From: a bacterium | Lineage (GTDB): Bacteria > Orphanbacterota > Orphanbacteria > Orphanbacterales > Orphanbacteraceae | Direction of reading: 5' to 3' | DNA length: 64,000 bases | NCBI GenBank assembly: GCA_025782575.1 | Contig: JALGYY010000002.1 | Span: forward strand, 38,729-102,728 | Shown: piece after piece, positions 8,335 through 17,248 of the stretch | How the letters are laid out: every line of letters begins with the position of its first letter | How positions within the stretch are numbered: the first letter of the stretch is position 1 | Notes under the pieces: model-generated | What the model saw: only the letters and a program-made list of their open reading frames with translations | What the model was told of the DNA's origin: nothing | Database searches by the model: none | Made by a program: the position numbers and the translations under genes

Positions 8335-10971
8335 TTACCTCACCAGCACGACCTTCCCCGTGGCCCGGCTCTTTCCCGCCGTGATCCGATAGAAATAGAC
8401 GCCTGCAGCTGCGGTTCGACCGGATTCATCCCGCCCATCCCATACGACAGAATGTTGTCCACCCGATTGCGAAGCTTTCTTCAGTAACCGGACACGTCTT
8501 CCGCTTGGCGAGAAAATGGCGAGCTCCACTGTCGCCTTGCCCGGAAGAGCGTAGTGAAAAGTCGTCCCTGTGCGCCCGAAGGGATTGGGAGTCGCCCGAA
8601 TCGATAGCCGGGTGATCGGCGCGGATTCTTCCTCGGGCGATTGCGCGACACTCGTCGGGATATCGCCGAACCAGGTGAGTGCTTTCCCGATCAGATCCTG
8701 CGCGTTCTGCTCCTGCAGGTGGTAGAGCGGAAAATCAAAGAACTGGGTTCGATACGTGCCGCCGTCGTAGCGAATTCCGGAAGGAGAACCATGGAACGAC
8801 GAGTCGGGGGGATCGGAGTTAAAGGTATATACGGTTTCGCCCCCCGGTGCGACCGACAGGAAGAAGTCCATGTCCGGCAACTTCCCTTTCCAGGGATTGC
8901 GCGCCTTACTCGAGTCAATCTGGACTGTCGGATAGCCGAGGAGTCCTGTGGCTCCGTATGAGAATTTCCCCCCGTCAGGGCTCGCGAAGTTGACGGTTTC
9001 GACCCTAAAATAGTCGTGGAGAACGTCACCCGGTCCGAACGCAACAGGGTAGAGCGGGCTGATACCATCCGCCAGCTTCCACCCCATCACAAGCACATTG
9101 CCGCCAAGATCGAGGTACTGGCGGAGGGCGGCAAGGTTTTCCACGAGAAACTGGTTCTGAAGCAGAACACCGCTCACCGTGAGATTGCGATCATCACTCA
9201 CCCAGACGACTGACGAATAGGCGCCTAGATCAGAAACGTTGATTCCGGTGGCGGCAGCGGCGCTGTCGTAGTCGAGTACGGTGTGCGGGATGGTGTCGAA
9301 CACAACCGCATAAAACGAGTCAGATTCGGCCTCCGTCGGTCTGTGGGGCTGGCCGGGTCCGACTACTGTTTCTTCGACGAATAGAACGCCCTGATCGAGA
9401 GATGCAACCCGTCCTCGTTCGATACCCGACTGAGGACCCTCGTTCCCGTTCGTATCAACGGTGCTCACCGCATAATAGTAGAAGGTTACCGGCAGGACTG
9501 CCGCATCCGTAAACGCGGGCACAGTAATCGGCGATCCGTTGATCTGGTTGAACGGCCCGGCGGCGCTCAACGACCGGAACACGTTATGGTGTGAGAAATC
9601 TCCTTCGGGCGCCCCGTTCCATGCGAGATCGATCGTCGAGTTGGTCGGAGCCACCAGGAGGCCGGTCGGCGCGAATGGAATCGTTGAGAGCACGCCCCTC
9701 TCCTCTGTAACGAGGCCCATATGGCCCAACGTATCGTATGCAGCAACGCCAAGCCAGAGCGATTCGGACGGGGACGGCGTGAAGAGATGGGACAGCGTGT
9801 TTCCCACGTCTATCGTCTGGTCCCAGAACGTCGAGCCGGTACCGCGAATCGTGACAATGTAGCCCCCGAGATCGGTTGCGTCGCTCGGTGACCAGGAGAG
9901 CTGGAATCCGGTCGAGTCCCCTGTGTTCCCGACAACAAAATCGACAACAGGACGGGGAGCATTGGCGAGGTTTCCGAACATCGCCACGTCAATTCCCACG
10001 TTTCTGGCGAGATAGGGAAAATTCATGACGCCGAACGAGTCGGCCGGACTATGCTGATGGATAAGATTGTCAAATTGATCCATGAGTCGGCACGCAGTGA
10101 AGCCATTGTCGTTGAAGGGAATGTGATCTCCACCGCGACCGGGGCGATCCTGCATCGGGATAATGTTGACGTTTTGTGTGGTATAGGCATCGCCGTATAG
10201 CTTCACCATTCGTGACATGTTTCTGGAACTGGAATTCGACGGCCCGATCGAGAATGTACGTACGTTTACCGTATCATTGTCGAGGCTGTCGCCGACTCCG
10301 ACTTCACCAAAGACCGTGTTGCCGAACACGTCGTTGGTCATCATGCCTTCGATGTTCCACCCTTGCTGAAATGCGTCGAGTGCGAGCGCACTGCTCCCGA
10401 ACAGTCCCTGGTCCTCTCCCACGACGTTTACGAATTTGATCGTCGCTTCCGTCCCCATCTTGGCAAGCACTCTGGCACACTCGATCGCCGCTGCGGATCC
10501 CCCGCCGTCATCGACGGCACCGGGTGCGAAACCGGTCCAATCCATATTGTCTTCGTTTCGTGAGTCCAGATGCCCCGAAAGGATGTAGATACGGTCGGCC
10601 TGGGCGGGATCACTACCCGGCAAAGTGGCGACTACATTTTTATGCAGCTTGGTAACTCCCTGGATCGTTTCGGTGAATTCGTGATATTCGACCTGCAGAA
10701 TCCCGCCGTTGTCATTGGAGATCTGAACGAACTGATCGAACACCCAGCGCCGCGCGGCGCCGATGCCGACCGTAGCAGAGAGGGTGTCCGAGTTCGTATG
10801 ACGCGTAAAGAACCCCTGCATGGACATAAGATAATTCCGCAGGGTATCTGCCGAGACCGAGTCGACAAGGCCCTCAATCACAGGATCCATGGCCGGCAGA
10901 GATACCTGTGCAGCAGAAATGGTGGGCAGAAGAAGGAGCAGTGAAACCAGAGCGACAGTGAAGCGCAACAT
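8335..10971 (-). CDS. secreted M28-family zinc aminopeptidase with C-terminal sorting domain
   Basis: About 878 residues. A signal peptide (MLRFTVALVSLLLLLPTISA) is followed by a co-catalytic di-zinc M28 peptidase domain with candidate ligands H134/D136 (SGHLDSR), D154 (GAVDDGGGSAA) and E186 (VVGEDQGLFGS), plus a late His in IHQHSPADSFG. Two fibronectin-III-like segments follow (residues ~380-560), then a beta-rich domain and a terminal FlgD/type IX sorting domain (VELAIFSPSGRRVRLL, VVWDGRDESG, TGKVVLVR). The frame runs 39 codons further upstream, but the ATG at 10971 is preceded by a GGAGGG ribosome site and starts the signal peptide. Likely a surface or released exopeptidase in protein scavenging. 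It converges with the phosphodiesterase gene. Confidence 0.85.
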   Translation of the reverse strand: MLRFTVALVSLLLLLPTISAAQVSLPAMDPVIEGLVDSVSADTLRNYLMSMQGFFTRHTNSDTLSATVGIGAARRWVFDQFVQISNDNGGILQVEYHEFTETIQGVTKLHKNVVATLPGSDPAQADRIYILSGHLDSRNEDNMDWTGFAPGAVDDGGGSAAAIECARVLAKMGTEATIKFVNVVGEDQGLFGSSALALDAFQQGWNIEGMMTNDVFGNTVFGEVGVGDSLDNDTVNVRTFSIGPSNSSSRNMSRMVKLYGDAYTTQNVNIIPMQDRPGRGGDHIPFNDNGFTACRLMDQFDNLIHQHSPADSFGVMNFPYLARNVGIDVAMFGNLANAPRPVVDFVVGNTGDSTGFQLSWSPSDATDLGGYIVTIRGTGSTFWDQTIDVGNTLSHLFTPSPSESLWLGVAAYDTLGHMGLVTEERGVLSTIPFAPTGLLVAPTNSTIDLAWNGAPEGDFSHHNVFRSLSAAGPFNQINGSPITVPAFTDAAVLPVTFYYYAVSTVDTNGNEGPQSGIERGRVASLDQGVLFVEETVVGPGQPHRPTEAESDSFYAVVFDTIPHTVLDYDSAAAATGINVSDLGAYSSVVWVSDDRNLTVSGVLLQNQFLVENLAALRQYLDLGGNVLVMGWKLADGISPLYPVAFGPGDVLHDYFRVETVNFASPDGGKFSYGATGLLGYPTVQIDSSKARNPWKGKLPDMDFFLSVAPGGETVYTFNSDPPDSSFHGSPSGIRYDGGTYRTQFFDFPLYHLQEQNAQDLIGKALTWFGDIPTSVAQSPEEESAPITRLSIRATPNPFGRTGTTFHYALPGKATVELAIFSPSGRRVRLLKKASQSGGQHSVVWDGRDESGRTAAAGVYFYRITAGKSRATGKVVLVR

Positions 10972-11219
10972 TGCGGCCCTCCGAATGAATGTAAAGGAAC
11001 CAGCCAGAGATGAGACTGCATGGGTTTGGCTTTGTTCCCATGCCGGTAAGATCCGGGGGCACGGGAGGATTGATTCGTATTCAAGCATACCAGAAGGCGG
11101 GTTGTGAGTACAAGGGCCGTTACCCCTAACATCGGCAATGACAGAGCAGGGACTCCTGGGCTACGATCGTCGGGTTACGGTCAGGCTATTGTGCTTGACC
11201 CGGGGAAAGGGGAACCCAG

Positions 11220-12392
11220 CTGTCTGTTTCTGAGCTTTCTGACCTTCTGCTACATGACTACGCGGTAGAGCCTCCGGATTTCGGCCGGCTTCGGGAAGCC
11301 GTTCCCCGCCTGAAAAGCGAGGCGGGCGATCGGGATCACATATTCTTCGCCCCCATGCCGAAGAGCGGATCGACCTTCCTGTCAATGGTCACTCGCGAAA
11401 TCACCGGCTACGAGTGGTTCCCCATGAACTTCGCATACTGGCAGCTCGAACATGACATGTACCTGCCCTCCCTGTTGCGTAGCGTAACTCAGAACACAGT
11501 CACCCAGCAGCATGTAAAGGGATCAGATTCCAATATCGATCTTATGGAAATCTTCGGTATTCGTCCGGTCATCATGGTGCGCAATATTTTTGACGTCGTC
11601 GTCAGTTACCGGGATCATATCCACAAGTACCGGGTCCAAGTCCCCCCCGCTTTTCTGAACGACCGTTTTTTTGATTTGGCGGACGAGGCGCAATTCGATC
11701 TGATCATCGACATGTTCATGCCATGGTACATTTCTTTCTTTGCATCGTGGTATGACATCAGCCTGTCGGCTCGACTGGATCACATCTGGATTCGATACGA
11801 AGAGATGATCGGCCGGACACACGCGACCTTCCGCAAAGTATTCGAGTTCTACAATCTCCCTGTGACTGATGGCCAGATCGACGAGACCATCAGCAAACTT
11901 CCCAAGTGGAAGGTCGGATACAATAAAGGCGTATCCGGCAGGGGTCTGGAAACTCTGACGAAAGATCAGCAGAAGCGAATCACAGAGTTGACGAAACACT
12001 ATCCGTGGGTCGATTTCACAATGATCGGAATCGATACATCGAGCAAAGACAACGCGCCGAAGCGGAATTTTCATCTGTACCGAAGCCATGCGCTGAACTA
12101 TCACGCCGAAGGGGAGTTCGAGAAGGCGGCGATCGATTATAAGCGCGCCCTTTCGATCCGACCTGATGACGTTTCGGTCCTCGTAAGTCTGGGCAACGCC
12201 CATAGGGCCGGAGGCGACTTCAGGAGCGCGAGAATGAGTTACATGGAAGCGATTCGTTACGATCCGGAATCATCAATCGTCTGGGCCAGTATCAGCCGGC
12301 TCGCTGCTGACCAGAACGATCAACTCACCGCCAGAGAGGCACTCGAAAAAGCAGCTCGATTGAATCCAGGCACCTGCTCATGTCAGCCGTGA
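11220..12392 (+). CDS. sulfotransferase-family protein with C-terminal TPR repeats, apparent CTG start
   Basis: The first ATG in this frame (11355) lies inside the PAPS-binding loop PMPKSGSTFL, which would remove the preceding beta strand. The frame stays open to a TGA at 196-198 of the 11 kb line (11196-11198) and encodes a sensible N terminus (SELSDLLLHDYAVEPPD then DHIFFAP). The only reasonable start there is CTG at 11220, seven bases after AAAGGGGA, giving about 390 residues. The sulfotransferase domain spans ~45-275, with the 5' PSB loop KSGST and the 3' region MVRNIFDVVVSYRDH. Residues ~285-385 are two to three TPR repeats (YHAEGEFEKAAIDYKRALSI). Sulfates an unknown acceptor, probably a carbohydrate or peptide. 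Confidence 0.75.
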   Translation: MSVSELSDLLLHDYAVEPPDFGRLREAVPRLKSEAGDRDHIFFAPMPKSGSTFLSMVTREITGYEWFPMNFAYWQLEHDMYLPSLLRSVTQNTVTQQHVKGSDSNIDLMEIFGIRPVIMVRNIFDVVVSYRDHIHKYRVQVPPAFLNDRFFDLADEAQFDLIIDMFMPWYISFFASWYDISLSARLDHIWIRYEEMIGRTHATFRKVFEFYNLPVTDGQIDETISKLPKWKVGYNKGVSGRGLETLTKDQQKRITELTKHYPWVDFTMIGIDTSSKDNAPKRNFHLYRSHALNYHAEGEFEKAAIDYKRALSIRPDDVSVLVSLGNAHRAGGDFRSARMSYMEAIRYDPESSIVWASISRLAADQNDQLTAREALEKAARLNPGTCSCQP

Positions 12393-12571
12393 TCCGTCCC
12401 TGGTTTTCGCTGTACGACTTTGAATATGAGCACACTCCGTAAGTGACGAGAGGCGCATACGGATGATAGGCTTCGGGCTTCGGTATTTCGGCCCTCATGA
12501 TCCTGGCGGCCTGCTTCTACTGTGTCGGCGCCGGCACGATGTTCGTATGGTCGCGCAGGGACTGATTCCCC

Positions 12572-13558
12572 TTAATATTCGTACTGCACAGTAAGGCCGT
12601 AGTTCTGGATTTCCTCGGTCAGGAAGAACTGGCCGAACGGCAGAAAGCCACGAAGAAATACGAGCAGGAATCGAACTCGTCGCTGAGATGTCGCGCCAGC
12701 CAGTTCGAGGCCCGCAGAAAGACTCTCGGTCACACCCCACTTCCCGACCTCGAACGCTTGAAAGTCCGCACCGAACACCGGCACCACTCTTTCTCCGAGC
12801 CACCCCCAACCTCTCCCCCGAAATTCCGATCCCCACTGAACGAACCCCGGATCCATGTCAATACTGGAACTGATGAGCCGGCCGCCACCGGCGTAAGCCC
12901 TCATCCACAGATACTCGTAGGAGATCGTTACATCGACTGCCTCATACGACAGATCGACCCTTTTGACGGAGGGGTTGGCAATCAAGAACTCGTCCCCGAG
13001 ATGGCTGCTCTGATGCAGCGCGCGCAGTCGACCGGAGAACGGTCCCCGCCGTGCCGTGAAACGCGGACCGACGATGAAGTCAGAGTTAAGCAGATCGCTC
13101 TTGGGCGAGCTCAAGTTGAACTGCGATATTATAGCCCCGAAGAATCCGACCTGAACCCCGTCGCAACACCCCCGCGAACGGCGTGTCCACAATCCGAATG
13201 TGCCTCCGGCGGAGACGATCCCGGCGCTGATCCGTCGCCCCCCTCCTTCGGATGGAAACGCCTCACCACGAAACGTAACCCGCCGATAGCTGGCGTAGAC
13301 GCGGGGTTCCTTCACATCGGAAAGCAGCGGTCGAAAAACATCATTCTGGGGCAGGATATGCTCATATTGAAGTTGCGTCTCCGATTCACCGCGGTGGGGA
13401 TCGTCATAGCGGCAATCCGTACTTTGGGAAGGGGCTGATTCCACGCCGTCAGCCAGGGCACTTGTCCCGAAAAACAGGACCGGGAAGGCAATGGCGAACA
13501 GGACAGCCGGCAACCATTTTGCTCCCAACCGGTTCATTTCCGAAGACCCATGGCTCAT
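12572..13558 (-). CDS. DUF1207-like outer-membrane protein
   Basis: 328 residues with a signal peptide (LPAVLFAIAFPVLFFGTSALA). The segment NDVFRPLLSDVKEPRVYASY is characteristic of the DUF1207 family; the rest alternates short strands rich in Gly and aromatic residues, and the chain ends in aromatic VQYEY, as outer-membrane barrels often do. The start at 13558 has AAGGAGG at a good distance. It is divergent from the HU gene. No function is known for the family; an outer-membrane barrel is inferred from composition and the C-terminal aromatic residue. Confidence 0.7.
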   Translation of the reverse strand: MSHGSSEMNRLGAKWLPAVLFAIAFPVLFFGTSALADGVESAPSQSTDCRYDDPHRGESETQLQYEHILPQNDVFRPLLSDVKEPRVYASYRRVTFRGEAFPSEGGGRRISAGIVSAGGTFGLWTRRSRGCCDGVQVGFFGAIISQFNLSSPKSDLLNSDFIVGPRFTARRGPFSGRLRALHQSSHLGDEFLIANPSVKRVDLSYEAVDVTISYEYLWMRAYAGGGRLISSSIDMDPGFVQWGSEFRGRGWGWLGERVVPVFGADFQAFEVGKWGVTESLSAGLELAGATSQRRVRFLLVFLRGFLPFGQFFLTEEIQNYGLTVQYEY

Positions 13559-13790
13559 ACCTCCTTCCGAAAACTACCATGAGAAGGGATCTGTCGCCAG
13601 GCGAGGACCGGGTGGGAGCGGGCGGAGATCAGGTGAAAATCATCCGGCGGCTGTCGCCAGATCGAAAAAAGTCCTCGAATCCGCCAATTCCTGCGTTTTT
13701 TCTCCCTATTTTCCCTTTATGCTGTATGTTCAGGCCGTCAGATTTGAGTTTCAAAACCCAATAGCGCCAAGGCGCAAGGAGATCAATACC

Positions 13791-14141
13791 ATGGCAATTC
13801 GGAAAAAGACCTCAAAGAGAAAGACGACCAAGACAGCCCAGGCCAAGCCGCTCACGCGGACAGAGACTTACCGCGCGCTAGCCGACAAAACCGACCTGAG
13901 CCGCAAGGATGTGGTTGCTGTCTGTGACGCACTGACCGACGTGATGGTCAAGTCCGTCAAGAGGCACGGCTCCTACAACTTCCTCGGGCTGATGAAGATG
14001 ACCCTCGTGAAGAAGCCTGCGGTCCGTGGCGGCAAGATGGTTCGGAATCCCTTCACCGGCGACATGGTAAAGCAGAAGCCCAAACCGGCCTCCCGCACCA
14101 TTCGGGTTCGCCCCTTGAAGGCGGTCAAGGACCTGCTGTAG
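13791..14141 (+). CDS. HU/IHF-like DNA-binding protein with Lys-rich N-terminal extension
   Basis: 116 residues. After a ~20-residue Lys/Thr-rich arm (AIRKKTSKRKTTKTAQAKP) comes the HU fold: TRTETYRALADKTDLSRKDV, a helix with VCDALTDVMVKSVKRHG, and the beta arm GGKMVRNPFTGDMVKQKPKPASRTIRVRPL, the R-N-P-x-T-G-x loop being the DNA-minor-groove ribbon. Start ATG 13791 follows AAGGAG; the frame is open upstream but that part has no coding character. A GC-rich hairpin follows the stop. It should bend or compact DNA in the nucleoid. The basic tail resembles those of some HU/HC1 hybrids and may strengthen non-specific binding. Confidence 0.85.
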   Translation: MAIRKKTSKRKTTKTAQAKPLTRTETYRALADKTDLSRKDVVAVCDALTDVMVKSVKRHGSYNFLGLMKMTLVKKPAVRGGKMVRNPFTGDMVKQKPKPASRTIRVRPLKAVKDLL

Positions 14142-14158
14142 CAGATACCGAAGTCAGG

Positions 14159-14188
14159 GAGGGGGCGGACCGCAAGGCCCGCCCCCTC
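14159..14188 (+). terminator. GC-rich hairpin after the HU gene
   Basis: A perfect 10-bp inverted repeat (GAGGGGGCGG / CCGCCCCCTC) with a 10-base loop, 17 bases after the HU stop codon. No strong T run follows, so termination may be Rho-assisted, or the hairpin may stabilise the transcript's 3' end. Confidence 0.6.
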
Positions 14189-14221
14189 GTCGTTCAAGCT
14201 GTCATCTCCTTCTGACAATTC

Positions 14222-14884
14222 CTACCGGAACATACCCTTTACATCCGACCAGCTGCTCTCCTCGACTGCACCGGTCTTGACCCGGGCACTGCTCCGTCCG
14301 AGGCGCTCGACCTGTGCAAAATCGACATTGTCGAGACCGAATACGGAGAAACCGTTCGTCGGATTCAGGATGGTGATGTTGATCTTAAGTTGCCGACTCT
14401 GAAGCGGAAACGGGCCACCGAACGAGATGAAGGGGTCGTTCACGGCGATATTCGAATCGGAGAGCAGGACGGTTCCCGCGCCGTTCGTAACGGAGATTTC
14501 GTCGATCGTGAAGGGAGCGTCGGAGGTGGCGAAATCGAACCCATAGAGGGCGACAAGGTAGCCCGCATCAGCGCGGAGGCAGATCGTGTAGCCGGTCGTG
14601 CCGACCCAATCCTCTGAGTCCATTACGAGTACGTTCTCGAGATCCCCGTAGCCGGTCCCTTCCTGATACATCCAGGACTCGTCATCCAGGGCGTAATCGA
14701 TCGCAACGTTCGGCGTCCATCCATGATCAGGGCCGTACGAAAAGTCACCATTCACCGCCGATGACACCCGATCGCCATATGACCGATCGAAATTGTTCTG
14801 TGTATCGAACGTAAGTACTGTGGCTTCCGCCGCCGTATGGGCGAGGAGGATTCCACCCAGGATCGTTACCAGTAGCTTCTTCAT
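14222..14884 (-). CDS. secreted protein with short W-S-D-V-K-x-x-F-R C-terminal tag
   Basis: 220 residues. Signal peptide MKKLLVTILGGILLAHTAAEA. The body (residues 22-190) is a beta-sandwich-like domain with DFDFATSDAPF-type patterns reminiscent of PEP-CTERM/carbohydrate-binding extracellular domains, but no motif identifies it. There is no transmembrane helix or FlgD-type domain at the end; instead it closes with EESSWSDVKGMFR. A second secreted protein (27940-28536) ends in ESETWGRVKMLFR, so the tail looks like a shared sorting or processing tag. Function unknown. Confidence 0.7.
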   Translation of the reverse strand: MKKLLVTILGGILLAHTAAEATVLTFDTQNNFDRSYGDRVSSAVNGDFSYGPDHGWTPNVAIDYALDDESWMYQEGTGYGDLENVLVMDSEDWVGTTGYTICLRADAGYLVALYGFDFATSDAPFTIDEISVTNGAGTVLLSDSNIAVNDPFISFGGPFPLQSRQLKINITILNPTNGFSVFGLDNVDFAQVERLGRSSARVKTGAVEESSWSDVKGMFR

Positions 14885-15017
14885 TTCAATTCCCCTTTTG
14901 GGATGTGTTGAGGTTGCAATGCTTCGTCCGGACCAGTCCGGGCATCTGAAGTGACTCGACTGGGTTGTTCGTGATGCCCTCTACCTGGAAAAGCGGAGTT
15001 TCGGCCGGATGACCCTC

Positions 15018-15046
15018 AAAAAAAAGCCCGCCAGTTGAAGGCGGGC
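15018..15046 (-). terminator. Rho-independent terminator of the ArsR-type regulator gene
   Basis: Perfect 7-bp stem GCCCGCC / GGCGGGC (15026-15046) with a 7-base loop, next to eight A residues (15018-15025) on the plus strand, which read as U8 after the hairpin in the minus-strand transcript. It lies 28 bases past the end of the regulator gene at 15074. Confidence 0.9.
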
Positions 15047-15073
15047 ACTGACGATGTTCTTTCGGGGGAGGCG

Positions 15074-15736
15074 CTACGGCTTCGTTGTGCCGGAATCCGT
15101 TTCAGGCGGCTTCCTGTCGAGAGGAAAGTACGCGATCGTCAGGCGGTAGCGTTCCTGGTCCTTTTCATCTTCTTTGTCGTCTTCGTCGTCGAGCTGCGTC
15201 AGCCAATCCAGAATCTCGCGCAACCGCCTCTGGAGTTCGGTCAGATCTTTCCTGCCGGCTCTGATTTCGGCAAATGTGAGGATCCCTTCTTCCTCTATAC
15301 AGTCGGGAGGAGAGTTTTCGATGAGATCAGTCAGCTCGGCGGATGAAGTGTTGAAAATCAATGAGACCATGGATCGGAGAGTTTCCTTCTCCTCGTTGCT
15401 CGCCTCCCCCCCCCCTGTGAACACGCGGGAGTCCGCCTGGAACGCCCGGGCAACTGCAATGTAATATTTCTCCAGCGTTCCCCGATTCTGCCGGGTCCGG
15501 GTGAGCTCGATCAGCCCCACCTTTTCGAGCGCCTCCACATGATGGTAGAGCCTGGTCGGCTTCTCCCCGATCCGTTCGGCAACCTGCTTGGTCGTACGTT
15601 CTTGGTTCAGTTCTTCCAGAATCTTGATCCGGAGAGGATCAGCGAGAACCTTGATCTGGTCGAGCGCCGTCAGGATCATGATCTCCTGAGAGGGCTTTCG
15701 GGGTCCTTTCTTGCCTCCCCCAGTGCTACTGCTCAC
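15074..15736 (-). CDS. ArsR-type winged-helix transcriptional regulator
   Basis: 220 residues. Residues ~20-100 are a winged-helix domain: ALDQIKVLADPLRIKILEEL (typical ArsR N-terminal helix), recognition helix TTKQVAERIGEKPTRLYHHV, and wing LIELTRTRQNRGTLEKYY. The remaining ~120 residues are helical and charged, ending in an acidic/basic tail (DDEDDKEDEKDQERY), with no metal-site cysteines visible, so the ligand is probably organic. It is divergently transcribed from an MFS exporter gene across a 145-base AT-rich spacer, the usual layout of a repressor controlling its exporter. Confidence 0.8.
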   Translation of the reverse strand: MSSSTGGGKKGPRKPSQEIMILTALDQIKVLADPLRIKILEELNQERTTKQVAERIGEKPTRLYHHVEALEKVGLIELTRTRQNRGTLEKYYIAVARAFQADSRVFTGGGEASNEEKETLRSMVSLIFNTSSAELTDLIENSPPDCIEEEGILTFAEIRAGRKDLTELQRRLREILDWLTQLDDEDDKEDEKDQERYRLTIAYFPLDRKPPETDSGTTKP

Positions 15737-15812
15737 CTTGTATCTCCATTGATAATAAACAGTTATCCAGCTACCTCAAGAGAGTATCACAGAAAGTCGC
15801 AGGTTAATATAA

Positions 15813-15847
15813 AAGAATTCTTGAATAATCGACAACATTTGTATAAT
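15813..15847 (+). promoter_or_regulatory. Promoter and candidate operator of the MFS exporter
   Basis: A perfect 10-base palindrome AAGAATTCTT (15813-15822) overlaps a -35-like TTGAAT (15821-15826); TATAAT lies at 15842-15847, with a rather short 15-base spacer. The palindrome is a candidate binding site for the divergently encoded ArsR-type repressor. Confidence 0.45.
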
Positions 15848-15881
15848 TTATAAAACCTGAACGTTCTTCCAAGGGGGTGCC

Positions 15882-17204
15882 ATGAACGATCATCATAGAG
15901 ATGCGTCAGCGACATCTGCGACCGAGGAGCTCAATCCAGCCTCAGCCAGCTGTTCGGAAAAGACAGAGCCGCTCGCCACCGATCCACCACTTCGCCCCTT
16001 TTTCGTTCTATGGGGAGGGCAGACCCTTTCGCTCGTCGGAAGCAACGCGGTGCAGTTCGCACTCATCTGGTGGCTCACTGCAGAAACCGGCTCCGCAACC
16101 GTACTGGCAATGGCGACTCTTTTCGGCCTCGCTCCTCAAGTCGCCCTCGGCCCGCTCATCGGCGCACTTATCGACCGGTGGAACCGGAAGCTGGTCATGC
16201 TCCTTGCCGACGGCCTCATCGCCGTAGCCTCTCTCGTGCTTGCCGGCCTCTATATCTCCGGAGTGGCCCGTACCGAGCACGTCCTCGCTCTCCTCTTCCT
16301 CCGCACGCTGGGCGGGGCGTTCCATGCTCCCGCGATGATGGCGTCTACTACGTTGATGGTACCCGAGCGTCTGTTCACTCAGATCCAGGGCCTTAACCAG
16401 AGTGCCCAGGGACTTCAACTCATCATATCCGCTCCCCTCGGCGCGCTTTTGTTCGCGCTGCTTCCTATGGGCAAGGTGATGTTCGTCGACGTGGGAACCG
16501 CTCTTATTGCGATCGTGCCGCTTCTCTTCATCCATGTGCCTCAGCCGAAAGCCAAGCCGGGCACCGTCGAAAACAAGACGGTCTGGCAGGAAATGATCGA
16601 CGGCTTTCAATACCTGCGCCGGCGATCGGGGTATCTCACGATGATCTGCCTCGCAGCCGGGATCAACATGCTCCTCGTTCCGGCCTTCTCGCTTCTGCCG
16701 CTTCTCGTTCTCGATCGATTGCAGGGAGACGCAGCCCAGCTCGGATGGATCACATCCGTTTTTGGAGTGGGTATGCTGATGGGCGGCGGGCTACTCGCCC
16801 TATGGGGCGGGTTCTCCCGCCGAATCCTGACCACGCTGTCCGCGATGATCGCAATGGGCCTCGCGGTCGTTGCTCTTGGAGTTACGCCAGCGGGGACTTT
16901 CTGGTGGGCTCTCGGATCGATGTTCGCCATCGGTTTCATCGTGCCCCTCGTGAACGGCCCCCTGCACGCGATCATTCAGGCGACGATTCCACCCGATTTC
17001 CAGGGCCGCGTGTTTACATTGATCGGGAGCCTCGCCGGGGCAGCGGCGCCGATCGGGCTCCTGGTCGCGGCTCCGGTAGCCGAAATTGTCGGCGTCGGGG
17101 CGTGGTATCTGGCGGGAGGGGTGATGTGCGTCCTCATGGGAATTTCGGGTTTCTTTTCACCGGCGCTCATGCGGATCGAAGAGAAGGACGGGACGACCGC
17201 GTGA
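15882..17204 (+). CDS. MFS efflux transporter (MFS_3/macrolide-exporter type)
   Basis: 440 residues with about 12 hydrophobic segments. The N terminus reads FFVLWGGQTLSLVGSNAVQ and ATLFGLAPQVALGPLIGAL followed by DRWNRK, the D-R-x-x-R/K loop-2-3 signature of the major facilitator superfamily; ALIWWLTAETGSATVLA is typical of the EntS/MefA-like branch. A second half begins around AAGINMLLVPAF. The start ATG follows AAGGGGG. Expected to export a drug or small metabolite by proton antiport in the inner membrane, under control of the divergent ArsR-type regulator. Substrate cannot be predicted. Confidence 0.85.
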   Translation: MNDHHRDASATSATEELNPASASCSEKTEPLATDPPLRPFFVLWGGQTLSLVGSNAVQFALIWWLTAETGSATVLAMATLFGLAPQVALGPLIGALIDRWNRKLVMLLADGLIAVASLVLAGLYISGVARTEHVLALLFLRTLGGAFHAPAMMASTTLMVPERLFTQIQGLNQSAQGLQLIISAPLGALLFALLPMGKVMFVDVGTALIAIVPLLFIHVPQPKAKPGTVENKTVWQEMIDGFQYLRRRSGYLTMICLAAGINMLLVPAFSLLPLLVLDRLQGDAAQLGWITSVFGVGMLMGGGLLALWGGFSRRILTTLSAMIAMGLAVVALGVTPAGTFWWALGSMFAIGFIVPLVNGPLHAIIQATIPPDFQGRVFTLIGSLAGAAAPIGLLVAAPVAEIVGVGAWYLAGGVMCVLMGISGFFSPALMRIEEKDGTTA

Positions 17205-17248
17205 TCTTCAGGAGAAGCAGGTTTTGACCTGCCGCATCTTAACCGGAA

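Noticed and set aside
12430..12571. Short frame encoding a hydrophobic stretch (ISALMILAACFYCVGAG) after the sulfotransferase gene
   Set aside because: Only about 30 codons after a stop, with no ribosome site and no start upstream of the hydrophobic part; could be chance.
16008..16610. Long minus-strand frame inside the MFS transporter gene, and other 150-300-codon antisense frames (e.g. 21837-22745, 55267-56688, 6761-7645)
   Set aside because: All are antisense or frame shadows of well-supported genes caused by high GC content and codon bias; none has a ribosome site or domain.
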